Of a stretch of DNA of 64,000 nucleotides, positions 55,400-64,000 are shown piece after piece. The notes beneath the pieces were generated by a model. It was not told the DNA's origin and did no database searches. It was given only the letters and a program-made list of their open reading frames with translations. Source of the stretch: Camarhynchus parvulus (lineage: Eukaryota; Chordata; Aves; Passeriformes; Thraupidae); contig NC_044591.1 of the NCBI RefSeq assembly GCF_901933205.1, positions 1,895,501 to 1,959,500 of the forward strand. Direction: 5' to 3'. A program made the position numbers and the translations under genes. The first letter of the stretch is position 1, and each line of letters starts with the position of its first letter.

Positions 55400-56300
55400 C
55401 TCGGCCACGCCGGAGCCTGCTGCTGCCTGCCTGGGTGAGCTTTTCCTCTTCGATTTGTTTAGAGTTTTTTTTCCCTTCTTTTTCCAAGCAACTGTCCCGG
55501 CAGCACAACACAGCTCTGCGCTGGCGTGGCCACCGATCCCATCAGCTGGGGACACACGTGGGAATGCGTATCCCAAACCCCACAGGGGCCCTGCCACCTG
55601 CTAGGACTTTTTGCCCTCATTTTACTCATTTTTTATTTCATGTCATGCTAACACACACACAGAAACAGGTCTTGCAGCCGGAGGGAAGAGGATAAACATT
55701 GCTGTCAGGTGGATGCTGTCACCCATGAGCGCTTTGCCATCAATATTCCTTGGCCTTAGGCTGCCACATCCCTTTTTTCAACAGAATAGAAAGGAAAAAA
55801 CCCACTTGCCACCAACACCCCCCAGTTTGCCCCCACCAGTCCTGCAAGATTTCATTGTGTTCCTTTTTGAGGTAGAAGTAGCACGTTTGGCAAATCAGAG
55901 CTTCCCTGAAAACTTCTAGCAGTTTGAAGCCATTCCCTTTTGTCCTGTCACTCTGTGCTCTTGTATTAATCTGCGTTGAAATTGATGTCAAATTTTACTC
56001 TCAAATGACTGATATAAATAACAAATATAGTTATTGGCTTTCGCATTTATGTATCAACTTTTGCAAGGTATTATTGATCACAAAAATCCTGATGTAGTAC
56101 AACTTGTAATTACTGCTTTTGATATAGTACAATCTGTCAGTTTATGTATACACTGTATAGCTTTTATAAATAGTAGTGTAATATGTACTATCTTAGACTG
56201 TAGTATAATAGAGACTGTGAAATGTTAAAATGCTTTTTCATGTAACTAACTTGGAAAATGGTGTGAAATAATTAGGTGATTTCCCACATTCAGGAAAACT
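55400..56300. other. Upstream of FHAD1, nothing recognised
   Basis: Sequence becomes AT-rich after about 55900. No exon, RNA or clear repeat seen. Confidence 0.4.
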
Positions 56301-56329
56301 AAAAGACAAGATAACAGAAACCAGAGCAC

Positions 56330-56672
56330 TGAAAAAAAGAAGAATTTATTGACTGTCATTATCAGGGAGTGAAAATACAACAGGATGGAACCACAAGAAG
56401 AAATAAAATATATTGGTTTAATCTACAAAATGGCATGAAGACAAGTCAAAGTCAAAACCAAGAAGAAGCACATCTAAACTCAAAGGAATGTTTGAATATG
56501 TATAAATTCTTATGAATATGCTTGTACCCCCTGCAGTGTACCAGTACATAGAGAACATGGTGCTAAGTTAACCATATGCTTTTGGCAAATAGCCAAGCAC
56601 CCCAACGCTGGATTTGATCCCTTAATAAACTTTTACAAAAGTTTTAAATGGTGAACTGTTTCTCACATGACT
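56330..56672 (+). repeat. LTR-like sequence
   Basis: TTGAATATGTATAAATTC, CTTAATAAACTTTTAC and an end GAACTGTTTCTCACA resemble the corresponding parts of the LTR at 57030-57680. Plus orientation. Borders approximate. Confidence 0.45.
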
Positions 56673-56749
56673 AAGCTGCACAGAAGCATATCTGAGGAAG
56701 TGTAACAAAATAAGTAATGCTATGAAGTTGTGATAAAGATTTTTCTTTT

Positions 56750-57000
56750 TGTTCCTTCTTTCTTTGGTGTGATTTACTCTTCTTTCTTTGTGTTTTGTGT
56801 TGACTTTGGGTCTCTCCCTGTCTCTCTTTTGCTCACTTCCCTGCCTCTCAGTCTCTCTCTCTCTTTGTCCTGCTCTCTCTCCATCTCTCTCTTTTCTTCT
56901 ACTTCTTCTTTGCTTTGCCCCTTTTACTCTTTTGTCTCTTCTTACTTTCTTGTCTCTCTGCTCGTTTTCTCTCTTCCCTCCATCTCAGATACTCTGTCCT
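56750..57000. repeat. CT-rich low-complexity sequence
   Basis: TCTCTCTC- and CTTCTTT-rich stretch on the plus strand. ORFs through it are artefacts. Confidence 0.8.
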
Positions 57001-57029
57001 GTACCTTTTCCAAATGATAAACACACACT

Positions 57030-57680
57030 CAGAAGCAGAGGCTTGCCACTGGTGGCAGGTGTGTAGTGCACCTGGACAGCATCTGAGCATCACGGCAGTC
57101 AGAGGTTCAGCAAATTCTGTGTTACAGGTACATATTATAATATTGGTTTTTCACAAATATGAAAATGGATTTTATATGCGTAAAGTAACTTTGCTATATA
57201 GTTTTTATTTCTGTTGTTAATTAAGCTTAGTGAAATAGCTGATATAAGTATGCTTGTGTTAAAATGCCTGCTTGGATGGGATAACATCCAATGCACACAG
57301 GATGAGGACACCTGGACAGATCTGCCAACAATCAGCACTCACCGTCTGAAGACAGTGTGGACCAAGGCCCAAAACCTGGAGGTGATAAGAATGGACTAAA
57401 ACCACACCCAAGGAATACCCATGCTCTAGAAAGGTGGATCCAAGGAGGAGCCATGCTAAACAATTCTTGGAACATGTAAACTAGTTTGGGGAAAAGTTTA
57501 CTATGCATAAAGGGCCATGAATATGCAACAGGCTGATGTAAGGGAAAAGGTATTTAAGGGGTATCCCTGAAGATAACAATGTGCTCTTGGACCCTAATCC
57601 TTGCTTTACTATCTTTGTCTCCCATTAGCCTTTATGAAACTTTTAAAATTTTCCCAGGAGAGTCAATGTGTTTTTCACAC
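57030..57680 (+). repeat. LTR, plus copy of an inverted pair
   Basis: Matches the reverse complement of 62990-63690 over most of its length: GTGTGGACCAAGGCC, CAAGGAGGAGCC, TGTAAACTAGTT, GAATATGCAACAGGC, GTATTTAAGGGGT and an end near GTGTTTTTCACAC. TATA-like sequence near 57545-57560. Confidence 0.7.
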
Positions 57681-57681
57681 T

Positions 57682-58165
57682 AGAATCCCTGAATCCCTGG
57701 GCTGGAAGGGACCTGAACTATGACCTATTTCCAGTCTCTTCCTCCTGCCACGGGCAAGGACAGCTTCCACTAGACCAGGTTGCTCAAAGCCCCATCTAAA
57801 CTTGCCTTGAACTCTTCCAGGGTTACTCCTGTCACACTTCCCTGGGCAGCCTGTGCCAGTGCCTCACCACTACCACAGGAAAGGATTTCTTCCCAATATC
57901 TAATGGAAACCAATCCTCTTCTATCCTAAAGCCATTTCCCTTGCTTTATCACTACCTGCCCTTGTTGGAAGCCCTTCTCCAACTCTCTCACAGCCCCATG
58001 GGGCACTGGAAGGCCACAATTAGAAGTCCTGGAGCCTTCCCTTCTCCCGGCTAAACAACCCCAACTCTCTGGTCCTGCTTCTATAGCAGAGGTGTTCCCT
58101 CCCTTAAATTGTTGTCCTTTCCCTCCCATCACATTGTTCTCCCTGTGACAAGAGCAGCCAAGTAC
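57682..58165 (-). mobile_element. CR1 LINE fragment, about 480 bp
   Basis: Inverted CR1: TAGAATCCCTGAATCCCTGG at the 3' end side, GGGCAGCCTGTGCCAGTGCC, and TTCCCAATATCTAATGG. The longest CR1 copy in the window. Confidence 0.92.
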
Positions 58166-58707
58166 TTGCACTAAATTTTGATAGTTTTTTGATGTCTCTC
58201 AATATTAAATTAGGAATTTAAGATTTAAAATGTGTTCCATTTATAGAACTCCAAAAGAGGCTTCTGACTTCAGACAAGCAACAGTAAAACATTCCTAAAA
58301 ACAACATTCCTAAAAAACTACATTAAGACAAACAAGAAGAGTAGTTAATTAGAAGGTAGGATAAGTAGGGAGAAGATTTAAATTGACATTAAATGCATTA
58401 TTATGTCTAAAATTAGAGATTATCTGCATCTTTAGAACCTTTGAATTTCCTTTTCTGTTGTTAACTTGAAAAAATAATTACTTCTTGTATTCTGGAGATC
58501 TTTCTTCCAGGCATGTGATGCATAGAAAATATTGCAGTGAAAATTTTTGCTTCAATATCTGACAAGAAACCAGCTTGGGCCCTGTTGTGCTGCCCACATG
58601 CAGCTATGTTACATTTTTTACCCTGAAATGGAAGCATGGTTTGTGTTGCCTTGTCACAGTGATTTATTAACAAATATGGATATTGATCTAGTACCGATGT
58701 TCAACTG
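58166..58707. other. AT-rich intergenic, nothing recognised
   Basis: No ORF with a recognisable domain and no repeat signature identified. Confidence 0.4.
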
Positions 58708-59320
58708 TGACGGACAAAAACTCTCTAACAGTTTAAAGTGAGAAAGTGTATGTTTATTGTGGGATAGCTCCCAAATACACACCACAATTTACAGGTGATT
58801 ACAGAGTCCTTTTATCTATGCAAGTATTGAATACCCAAAATACAAATGCATATTCATAACATCCCATTCCCTGCTTCGTATGGTAATTAGTTCAAAAGCT
58901 ATTAAGCATGTGTAGTTTGTTCCTCAAAATGAGTTGGTGGTCCCTTTCATGGAGAGGGGTCCGAAAATGAGGAAATAAATGAAGTCTTCCTCCTTCTGAA
59001 TGTTCTACATTTCCAATGCAAATATGACAAATGAACCCATTGGTAGAACTCCCATTCCCCATCTTTAATTGGTTTCAGAACAGAGGAGGCCTACAATTGT
59101 CTTCAGTTCCTAAAAGCTATTGATCAGTTTCTATATTCTTCATGAGAAACCCAGCTAACCAAACTTGATGTTGACAAGCAATCAATTCTTAGTTAACTAC
59201 TAACTCTTAACTTCATCAAGGCCTACCCATTTATTTTAATTAACTCCAATAAGGCTTATCTCTAACTAAAATCTTAGCTCCTCTAAAATCTCTATATTCC
59301 ATAAAGTTTATCTCTCAACA
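58708..59320 (-). repeat. Probable LTR, minus orientation
   Basis: Begins TGTGACGGACAAAAAC and ends TTTATCTCTCAACA. GTATGTTTATTG near 58750 is an inverted polyadenylation region. AT-rich, without ORF. Target duplication not confirmed. Confidence 0.5.
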
Positions 59321-61070
59321 GTTCTTTGAGTGCATTGTGGTGCATTTACCTATGGCCTAGGGCTGGTTTTGTTTTCTTTTTTATTTGTTTTTTTTCTTCT
59401 GTAAGAAAGCCATTTTTCCTAATGTTTCAACATAAAAAAAAAAAATTAGGTAAACAGCACTTAGGGTCCCAATCTTGGCATTGACCCTCATAGTTTTTAT
59501 GTGCTGCATTTTTAGAAACAATGAACTAATATGTGTTATTTGTTGCTTTTTGAAGTTGTAGCATGTTTTGTGATTTATAACAATGAGACCTGAAAATAGC
59601 GATGGTGTGTGCTGAAAACTTTGCAGGTGCTCCCTCAAATTTTCTTTGGTGCTGAACTACAGACCCATTTCAAAACTATCAAGAAACCATTCTGTGGAAA
59701 TACATATACTAAAGATATGCAAGATATGTGTGAAGCTCTCAGCCTTGCAATATATACAGACAAAATTCTTCTGTAATCACTTGAAACGCAAATTATCATA
59801 CAGAGCAGTTGATTAAACAATATTTCATCTAAATATCTATTTCTAATCAATACCCCTCTGATTCCTAATAGTCATAGGAAAGTAATACAGCTGTTCTTCA
59901 CAAAATCCTTTTCCTGAGTAATTAAAAGCAAAGGTTTTTTTTATATTTTATGAAGCAAGTCATCTGCAGGTACAAATAAAAATATACTTTTACATGAGCA
60001 CTTCAGAATAATGACATACAGGCAGTTGAGCAGAGACAACTGTTTGGAAGAGGTCAGAAGTGAAACCAGACCTTTGCAAGTATTTGTTCTTATCCCATAA
60101 ACATTCTCTAGAAACTGGACACATTAAAACTATATTTTAGCACCAGTACAGTATGGTAACTTGCTCTATTCACAGAATACCCAAAACCAAACTAAATCGA
60201 TTTTTCAACACATTTTGTTATTTGAAAATGTTCTGTGTTATCTATATGCAAGGACACAATTTTTAATGAGAATGCTATTATGTTGCTTCAATTATTTCAG
60301 CCTGAGGAATAGTTTCTTTAAGGCTGTGATTTATCAGAGGTTTTAGAGCTGCAGTTTAACCAGATAGATCCCAAGCTGCATGTTATAGGCTTCTTATTGA
60401 TCTTTGAATAGCAGACTATGAGACACACTTGATTTGGTGTATGTTGCCATTTAGAGAATCCTAGTATTAAATACTACTAGTGTTAATACCTAGTATTAAA
60501 TACTAGATATTTAATACTAATACTAAATTTAATTAATATAAATCCAATACTAATGAAATAATTTAATATTTAATATATCCAATATTTAATATTAATTAAA
60601 TATTTAATACAAATTAAATAACAAAGAAATTAATACTAATTAATACTAATTACTAACACTAATTTAATACTAATACTACTAATTACCTAGTATGAAATAC
60701 TTACTAGTAATAAATACCTAGTATGAAATACTGCTGTCACACTATGCTTGTGTAGCTGTGGACATCATCAGGCCCCAAATAAATATGAAATTTCTGCTCA
60801 TATTAATTTATGCATTAAAAAGTGTAAAGTTTCTCATTTTTGTATATAGAGAAAAGTACCATTAATTTATATACTAATTGATTTCAAAATAAGAATATGT
60901 CTACTATATACAATATTTTAGAATATAAGAAATTATCAATATAAATAGGATTTGGAAATATAAACAGAACTTTTCTATATATAAATTAAATAATAAAAGG
61001 GCTTGAAAATGTAAGAGATAACCTATATGAAGGAAATAAAAATAATGTTTACCACTCTGTCCTGCTCACT
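59321..61070. other. AT-rich intergenic, nothing recognised
   Basis: About 1.7 kb of AT-rich sequence with no gene or RNA seen. Contains the TAATAC repeats listed separately. Confidence 0.45.
60460..60735. repeat. TAATACTA/TTAAT low-complexity repeats
   Basis: Recurring ATTAAATACTA, TTAATACTAA and CCTAGTAT(G/T)AAATACT words over about 270 bp; degenerate, partly palindromic AT repeat. Confidence 0.85.
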
Positions 61071-61079
61071 GCCCCTGAT

Positions 61080-61430
61080 GTACTCATTCTGGCTCAGGGT
61101 CCTCCTCCCTGACACCCTTTCCCTGTTCTGTCCTTTTATCTGTCTGTCCTTCTTTTCCACTCTGTCCTTTTGCCCATCCTCCATGCCCCTTTCATGATCC
61201 CTCTTTTTTATTCTCTGTTCCTCTGTCCTGCTCTCTGTACCATTTTTTTCTTACTGTATCTTTCTTTCCTGTTCCCTGCCCCTATTATTTTTTAATCCCT
61301 CTGTGTTGTGCTACCCGTTCATTTTATTTTCTCCATCTCCATCCTGGCACCCTGTCCTCATTTTCCTTTCTCTGGCCTGCTCCCACTCCCTCTTTCTGCC
61401 TGTCCTGCTCCCTCCTGTTCTTCCAGGCAC
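61080..61430. repeat. CT-rich low-complexity sequence
   Basis: Recurring CTCTGTCCTG-, CCTTTTT- and TCCCTGCCC-type words on the plus strand; same style as 56750-57000. Confidence 0.7.
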
Positions 61431-61431
61431 A

Positions 61432-61566
61432 ATACCCCAGGTGGGGCAGGTGGTGCTGCCTTCACATGAGGTGGTTTGGTGGTGAACTTGGCAGTGCTGG
61501 GTTAATGCTCGGATTTGGATCATCTCAGAGGTCTTCCTCAACCTAAATGGTTCTGTGGTTCTTTAT
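61432..61566 (+). mobile_element. CR1 LINE 3' fragment
   Basis: GGTGGTTTGGTGGTGAACTTGG and GGTTCTGTGGTTCTTT near a degenerate CR1 tail. Confidence 0.65.
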
Positions 61567-62257
61567 CTCTCTCCTACTCCCTTCCCTTCCCCTTCACTGC
61601 CGTTCCTCTCTCCTTTTTCTTGTCCTTGGCTTTTCTACCTTTCTCTGTCCCATTCCCAGACTTGTGCTTTCTCACTGCACATAAGGAATAAGGAATTCTA
61701 AATACAGATAGACTTAAGATTTGGAAAATACAAATATAACCTTTAGATATATAAATTAAACAATAAAGGGCCTGAAAAAGGAGAAAAGATGACATCTATG
61801 AGCAACAGAAGCAGTTCTGTGCGCTCAGAAATTTTTTGTGTATCACCAACTCCGCGATCTCGGCTGGGCCTCGAGTGCTACGGCCTGCGCCGGGCACTGC
61901 GCATGCGCGGCGCCGTCGACAGCTCGGAGTCGTCACCTGCAGGCCAAAGGCGGAATTGCCGCAAACCCGCCGCGCATGCGCACTGTATCAAACGGCTCTC
62001 TGCCTCACCCGCAGATCAAAAGCGGTACTGCAACTCCGAAACGCGCGCACGCGCAGTCACTCGTCGGGCCGCCGCCGTGGCGCTTTCCGTGCCGGCAGCC
62101 GCCTCTTGCCGGTGCCCGGGAACAGCGTGGGAGCACCAGGCGCGGGTCCCGGCTGTGGTGGCAGTATCGGGCGAGGACTGCAGGGAGCTCACGGACCCGC
62201 GGCGCGGTTGCCAGACGGCATTGGGCTGCGGCTGCAAGAAGTCACGTGACAAGTCAC

Positions 62258-62490
62258 TCACGATGGTGGCGTTGCAGGAACGGGCGTCATTCCACTCTCA
62301 AGATGGCGACCTCGAGAGGAATCACATGTCACAACACTCAAGATGGCAGATCAGAAAAAAAAAAACCCAAAAAAAAAACCTCGCGGCGCCACACTCAAGA
62401 TGGTGACAGTGTACAGGAAATGACGCCACACCACTCTCAGGATGGCGGCCCGGGCGACCGAACCAGGCCGTCCTTCCCAAGATGGCGGCA
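62258..62490 (+). repeat. Array of six YY1-like motifs, about 40-bp period
   Basis: Motifs of type AAGATGGCGGC start at 62260 (ACGATGGTGGC, weakest), 62300, 62340, 62397, 62439 and 62479. Spacings are 40, 40, 57, 42 and 40; the long one contains extra A-runs (62356-62378). Most are preceded by CACTC. All point the same way. Confidence 0.8.
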
Positions 62491-62534
62491 GGCTAGGCTT
62501 GCTCTTGGGGAAGGGCAAAGAATCGCGGTAGAAC

Positions 62535-62645
62535 CTCCCTCCTCAGAAGGGAACATCTCTCTTCAGAAGGGAGCTTCTCTCCCCAGAAGGGAACATCTCT
62601 CCTCAGAAAGAAGCCTCTCTCCTCAGAAGGGAGCGTCTTTCCCCC
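62535..62645 (+). repeat. Minisatellite of about 20 bp, CAGAAGGGA(A/G)C
   Basis: Five to six copies of TCTCT(C/T)(C/T)(C/T)CAGAAGGGA(A/G)C with small variations. Confidence 0.85.
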
Positions 62646-62737
62646 TGAACCCAGGCTCAACCCCAGCTTGGAGCGCAATCTCACCGCTGTGCTTCCCGGC
62701 CTGGGGCCAAGGGTGGAGGCTCAGGTCGAGCAGGCCA

Positions 62738-62800
62738 GTGGTGACAGGCGGTGACGGGTGGTGACAGGCAGTGACAGGCGGTGACAGGCGGTGGCGGGGC
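62738..62800 (+). repeat. Minisatellite of about 10-11 bp, GGTGACAGGC
   Basis: Six imperfect tandem copies of GGTGACAGGC/GGTGACGGGT. Confidence 0.9.
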
Positions 62801-62989
62801 CGCAGCCCCACTGCTCAGTGGTGCGGCCTGCAGACCAAAGGCAAATGGGGATTTATCCCGGGCACAGCGATCAATTTCTAACGGGAGCGCTTGGAACAGA
62901 ACGAGGCTTGCAAGAAACAAGGGTGCTGCAGACAGAGCGATGGGAATGGAGAGCCATATCAAGGCAACAAGACAATGCTTGAACTATGC

Positions 62990-63690
62990 AAAAAGCTGTA
63001 GCTATGCAGAAAGTAGTTACTTTGTAACAGGTGTGTAAAACACGTTCACTGTCCTGTGAAAATTTAAACAGTTTGATAAAGGGTAATAGGAAACAAAGAC
63101 AGTGAAAGCAAAGATTATGGCTGGGTGAATGTTGGCACTCAGCTAACAGCACACCTTCACCTTTGGGGACACCCCTTAAATACCTTTTCTATTACATAAG
63201 CCTGTTGCATATTCATATACTCTTATGCATATGCCTTAACTAGTTTACATATTCCGGATCTATTTTACCTGGCCCCTCCTTGGGTTCGCCTTTTTAGAGC
63301 TTGCGTGTTTCCTGGCTGTGGTTTTGGTCTCTTTATCACTTCCAGTTTAGGCCTTGGTCCACACCATTTTCAGATGGCAGATGCTGATAGTTGGCATATC
63401 AATAGCAGGGTTCTCATTACATGTTTGCTGGATGTTATCCTGACCAAACAGATAGTTCACTCAGAACTATGTCAGCTACCACTACTATTATGTCTAAGTT
63501 TTTGTTAATAGCAGAAATAAAAGCGAAGTTTTTTAACATTATGCATATAACATTCACCCTAATATTTGCAAAAAGCTGACAACATGATATGTATTTATAA
63601 CAATGGGTATGTGAATGAAGCACTTTTAGAAATCAGCAAATTTAGCAGAACAAGCTAATTACAAAAAGCTAACCACTGGCCATCTGAGCA
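62990..63690 (-). repeat. LTR, minus copy of an inverted pair
   Basis: Reverse complement resembles 57030-57680 (see there). ACTAGTTTACATATTCC and ACCCCTTAAATACC are shared landmarks. About 5.3 kb separates the pair. Confidence 0.7.
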
Positions 63691-63699
63691 GACAATCTT

Positions 63700-64000
63700 A
63701 TAGACCATGTGTAGAAACAGAGGTGAAAAGTTCAAGTTTGAGGAAGATTTCTGAGCCTTCATCAAAAACAACCACAGGAGGCTGACAACCACCTTGTGCA
63801 GAAACTGCTCATGTGCTGCAAGGACTTACATAATCATGGGATCAGAAAATGTGTTACATTATGAAGGTTAGGAAAGTATAGTGTGCGCATAAGTAAAAAA
63901 GTATAAAAGCTAGTGCTGTGCAAAGAACGGGTGAGTGAGTTTGTGGTGGAGCCATCCCTCTCCCTCCCAGTGTCCAGTAAACAAATACCTGCTCTGTAGG
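63700..64000 (+). repeat. LTR-like sequence cut by the window edge
   Basis: AAAGTATAAAAGC near 63897 is TATA-like, and CCAGTAAACAAATACC near 63973 resembles a polyadenylation region in an LTR. The rest lies outside the window. Confidence 0.4.

Larger units (their letters stand above)
61840..62830. promoter_or_regulatory. GC-rich, CpG-dense island with promoter-type motifs
   Basis: A sharp GC/CpG-rich island in AT-rich surroundings. It contains two NRF1-like palindromes (TGCGCATGCGCGG at 61898; GCGCATGCGC at 61972), an E-box palindrome GTCACGTGAC (62241-62250), six YY1-like motifs and two minisatellites. No TATA box. It could be a bidirectional promoter, or GC-rich internal sequence of an LTR element: CTGCAGACCAAAGGCA at 62827 is also in the gag-only element at 19774, which also has an NRF1-like site (20927). 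No exon was recognised on either side. Confidence 0.5.

Noticed and set aside
54719..55511. Long ORFs across the TTCCC array
   Set aside because: Pentamer repeats stay open in all frames; not coding beyond the FHAD1 exons.
61838..62764. 308-codon plus-strand ORF in the GC island
   Set aside because: Open because of GC content and repeats; translation repeats the motif array and minisatellites; no domain or splice evidence.

Overview
The window is nuclear DNA from a bird, most likely a songbird. It holds many CR1 LINE fragments with the avian 3' end, several avian-type endogenous retroviruses (ERVs) and short introns. The host genes lie in the order FHAD1 - EFHD2 - CTRC, the same order and relative orientation as on human 1p36.21. 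All three are on the minus strand, so the block reads from right to left. No species can be named from the sequence alone.

Layout. 1-955: 3' end and LTR of a plus-strand ERV. 1512-4377 and 27654-30533: two copies of one ~2.87 kb unit, each carrying a chymotrypsin C (CTRC)-like serine protease gene. The left copy gives a complete 8-exon model of 269 residues. The right copy has all 8 exons but a 1-base deletion in exon 3. 4378-27600: about 23 kb that is mostly retroviral. A minus-strand ERVL provirus (about 6168-23082) was entered by a solo LTR (7226-7636), by an ERVK/betaretrovirus-like provirus (9753-17784, 6-bp target duplications, Lys-type primer site) and by a ~3.7 kb gag-only LTR element (18438-22120, perfect 6-bp target duplications). 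To its right is a mosaic plus-strand ERV with unlike LTRs (23083-27600). 30864-35623: EFHD2 (swiprosin-1), four exons, with a GC-rich promoter and first intron. 37104-55219: FHAD1, for which I could join 27 exons with matching phases and GT-AG borders into one 1243-residue reading frame. 55220-64000: no gene recognised; LTRs, CR1, AT-rich and CT-rich sequence, and one compact GC-rich island at about 61840-62830 with a regular array of YY1-like motifs.

The genes do not form one pathway. CTRC is a secreted pancreatic protease, EFHD2 an EF-hand actin/calcium adaptor, and FHAD1 an FHA plus coiled-coil protein. The main interest is the layered retroviral block between the CTRC copies, the gag-only element with unusual LTR hairpins and internal coding repeats, the single-base break in the second CTRC copy, and the YY1-like array. 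Exon borders were read by eye and may be off by a base or two where not stated as phase-checked.
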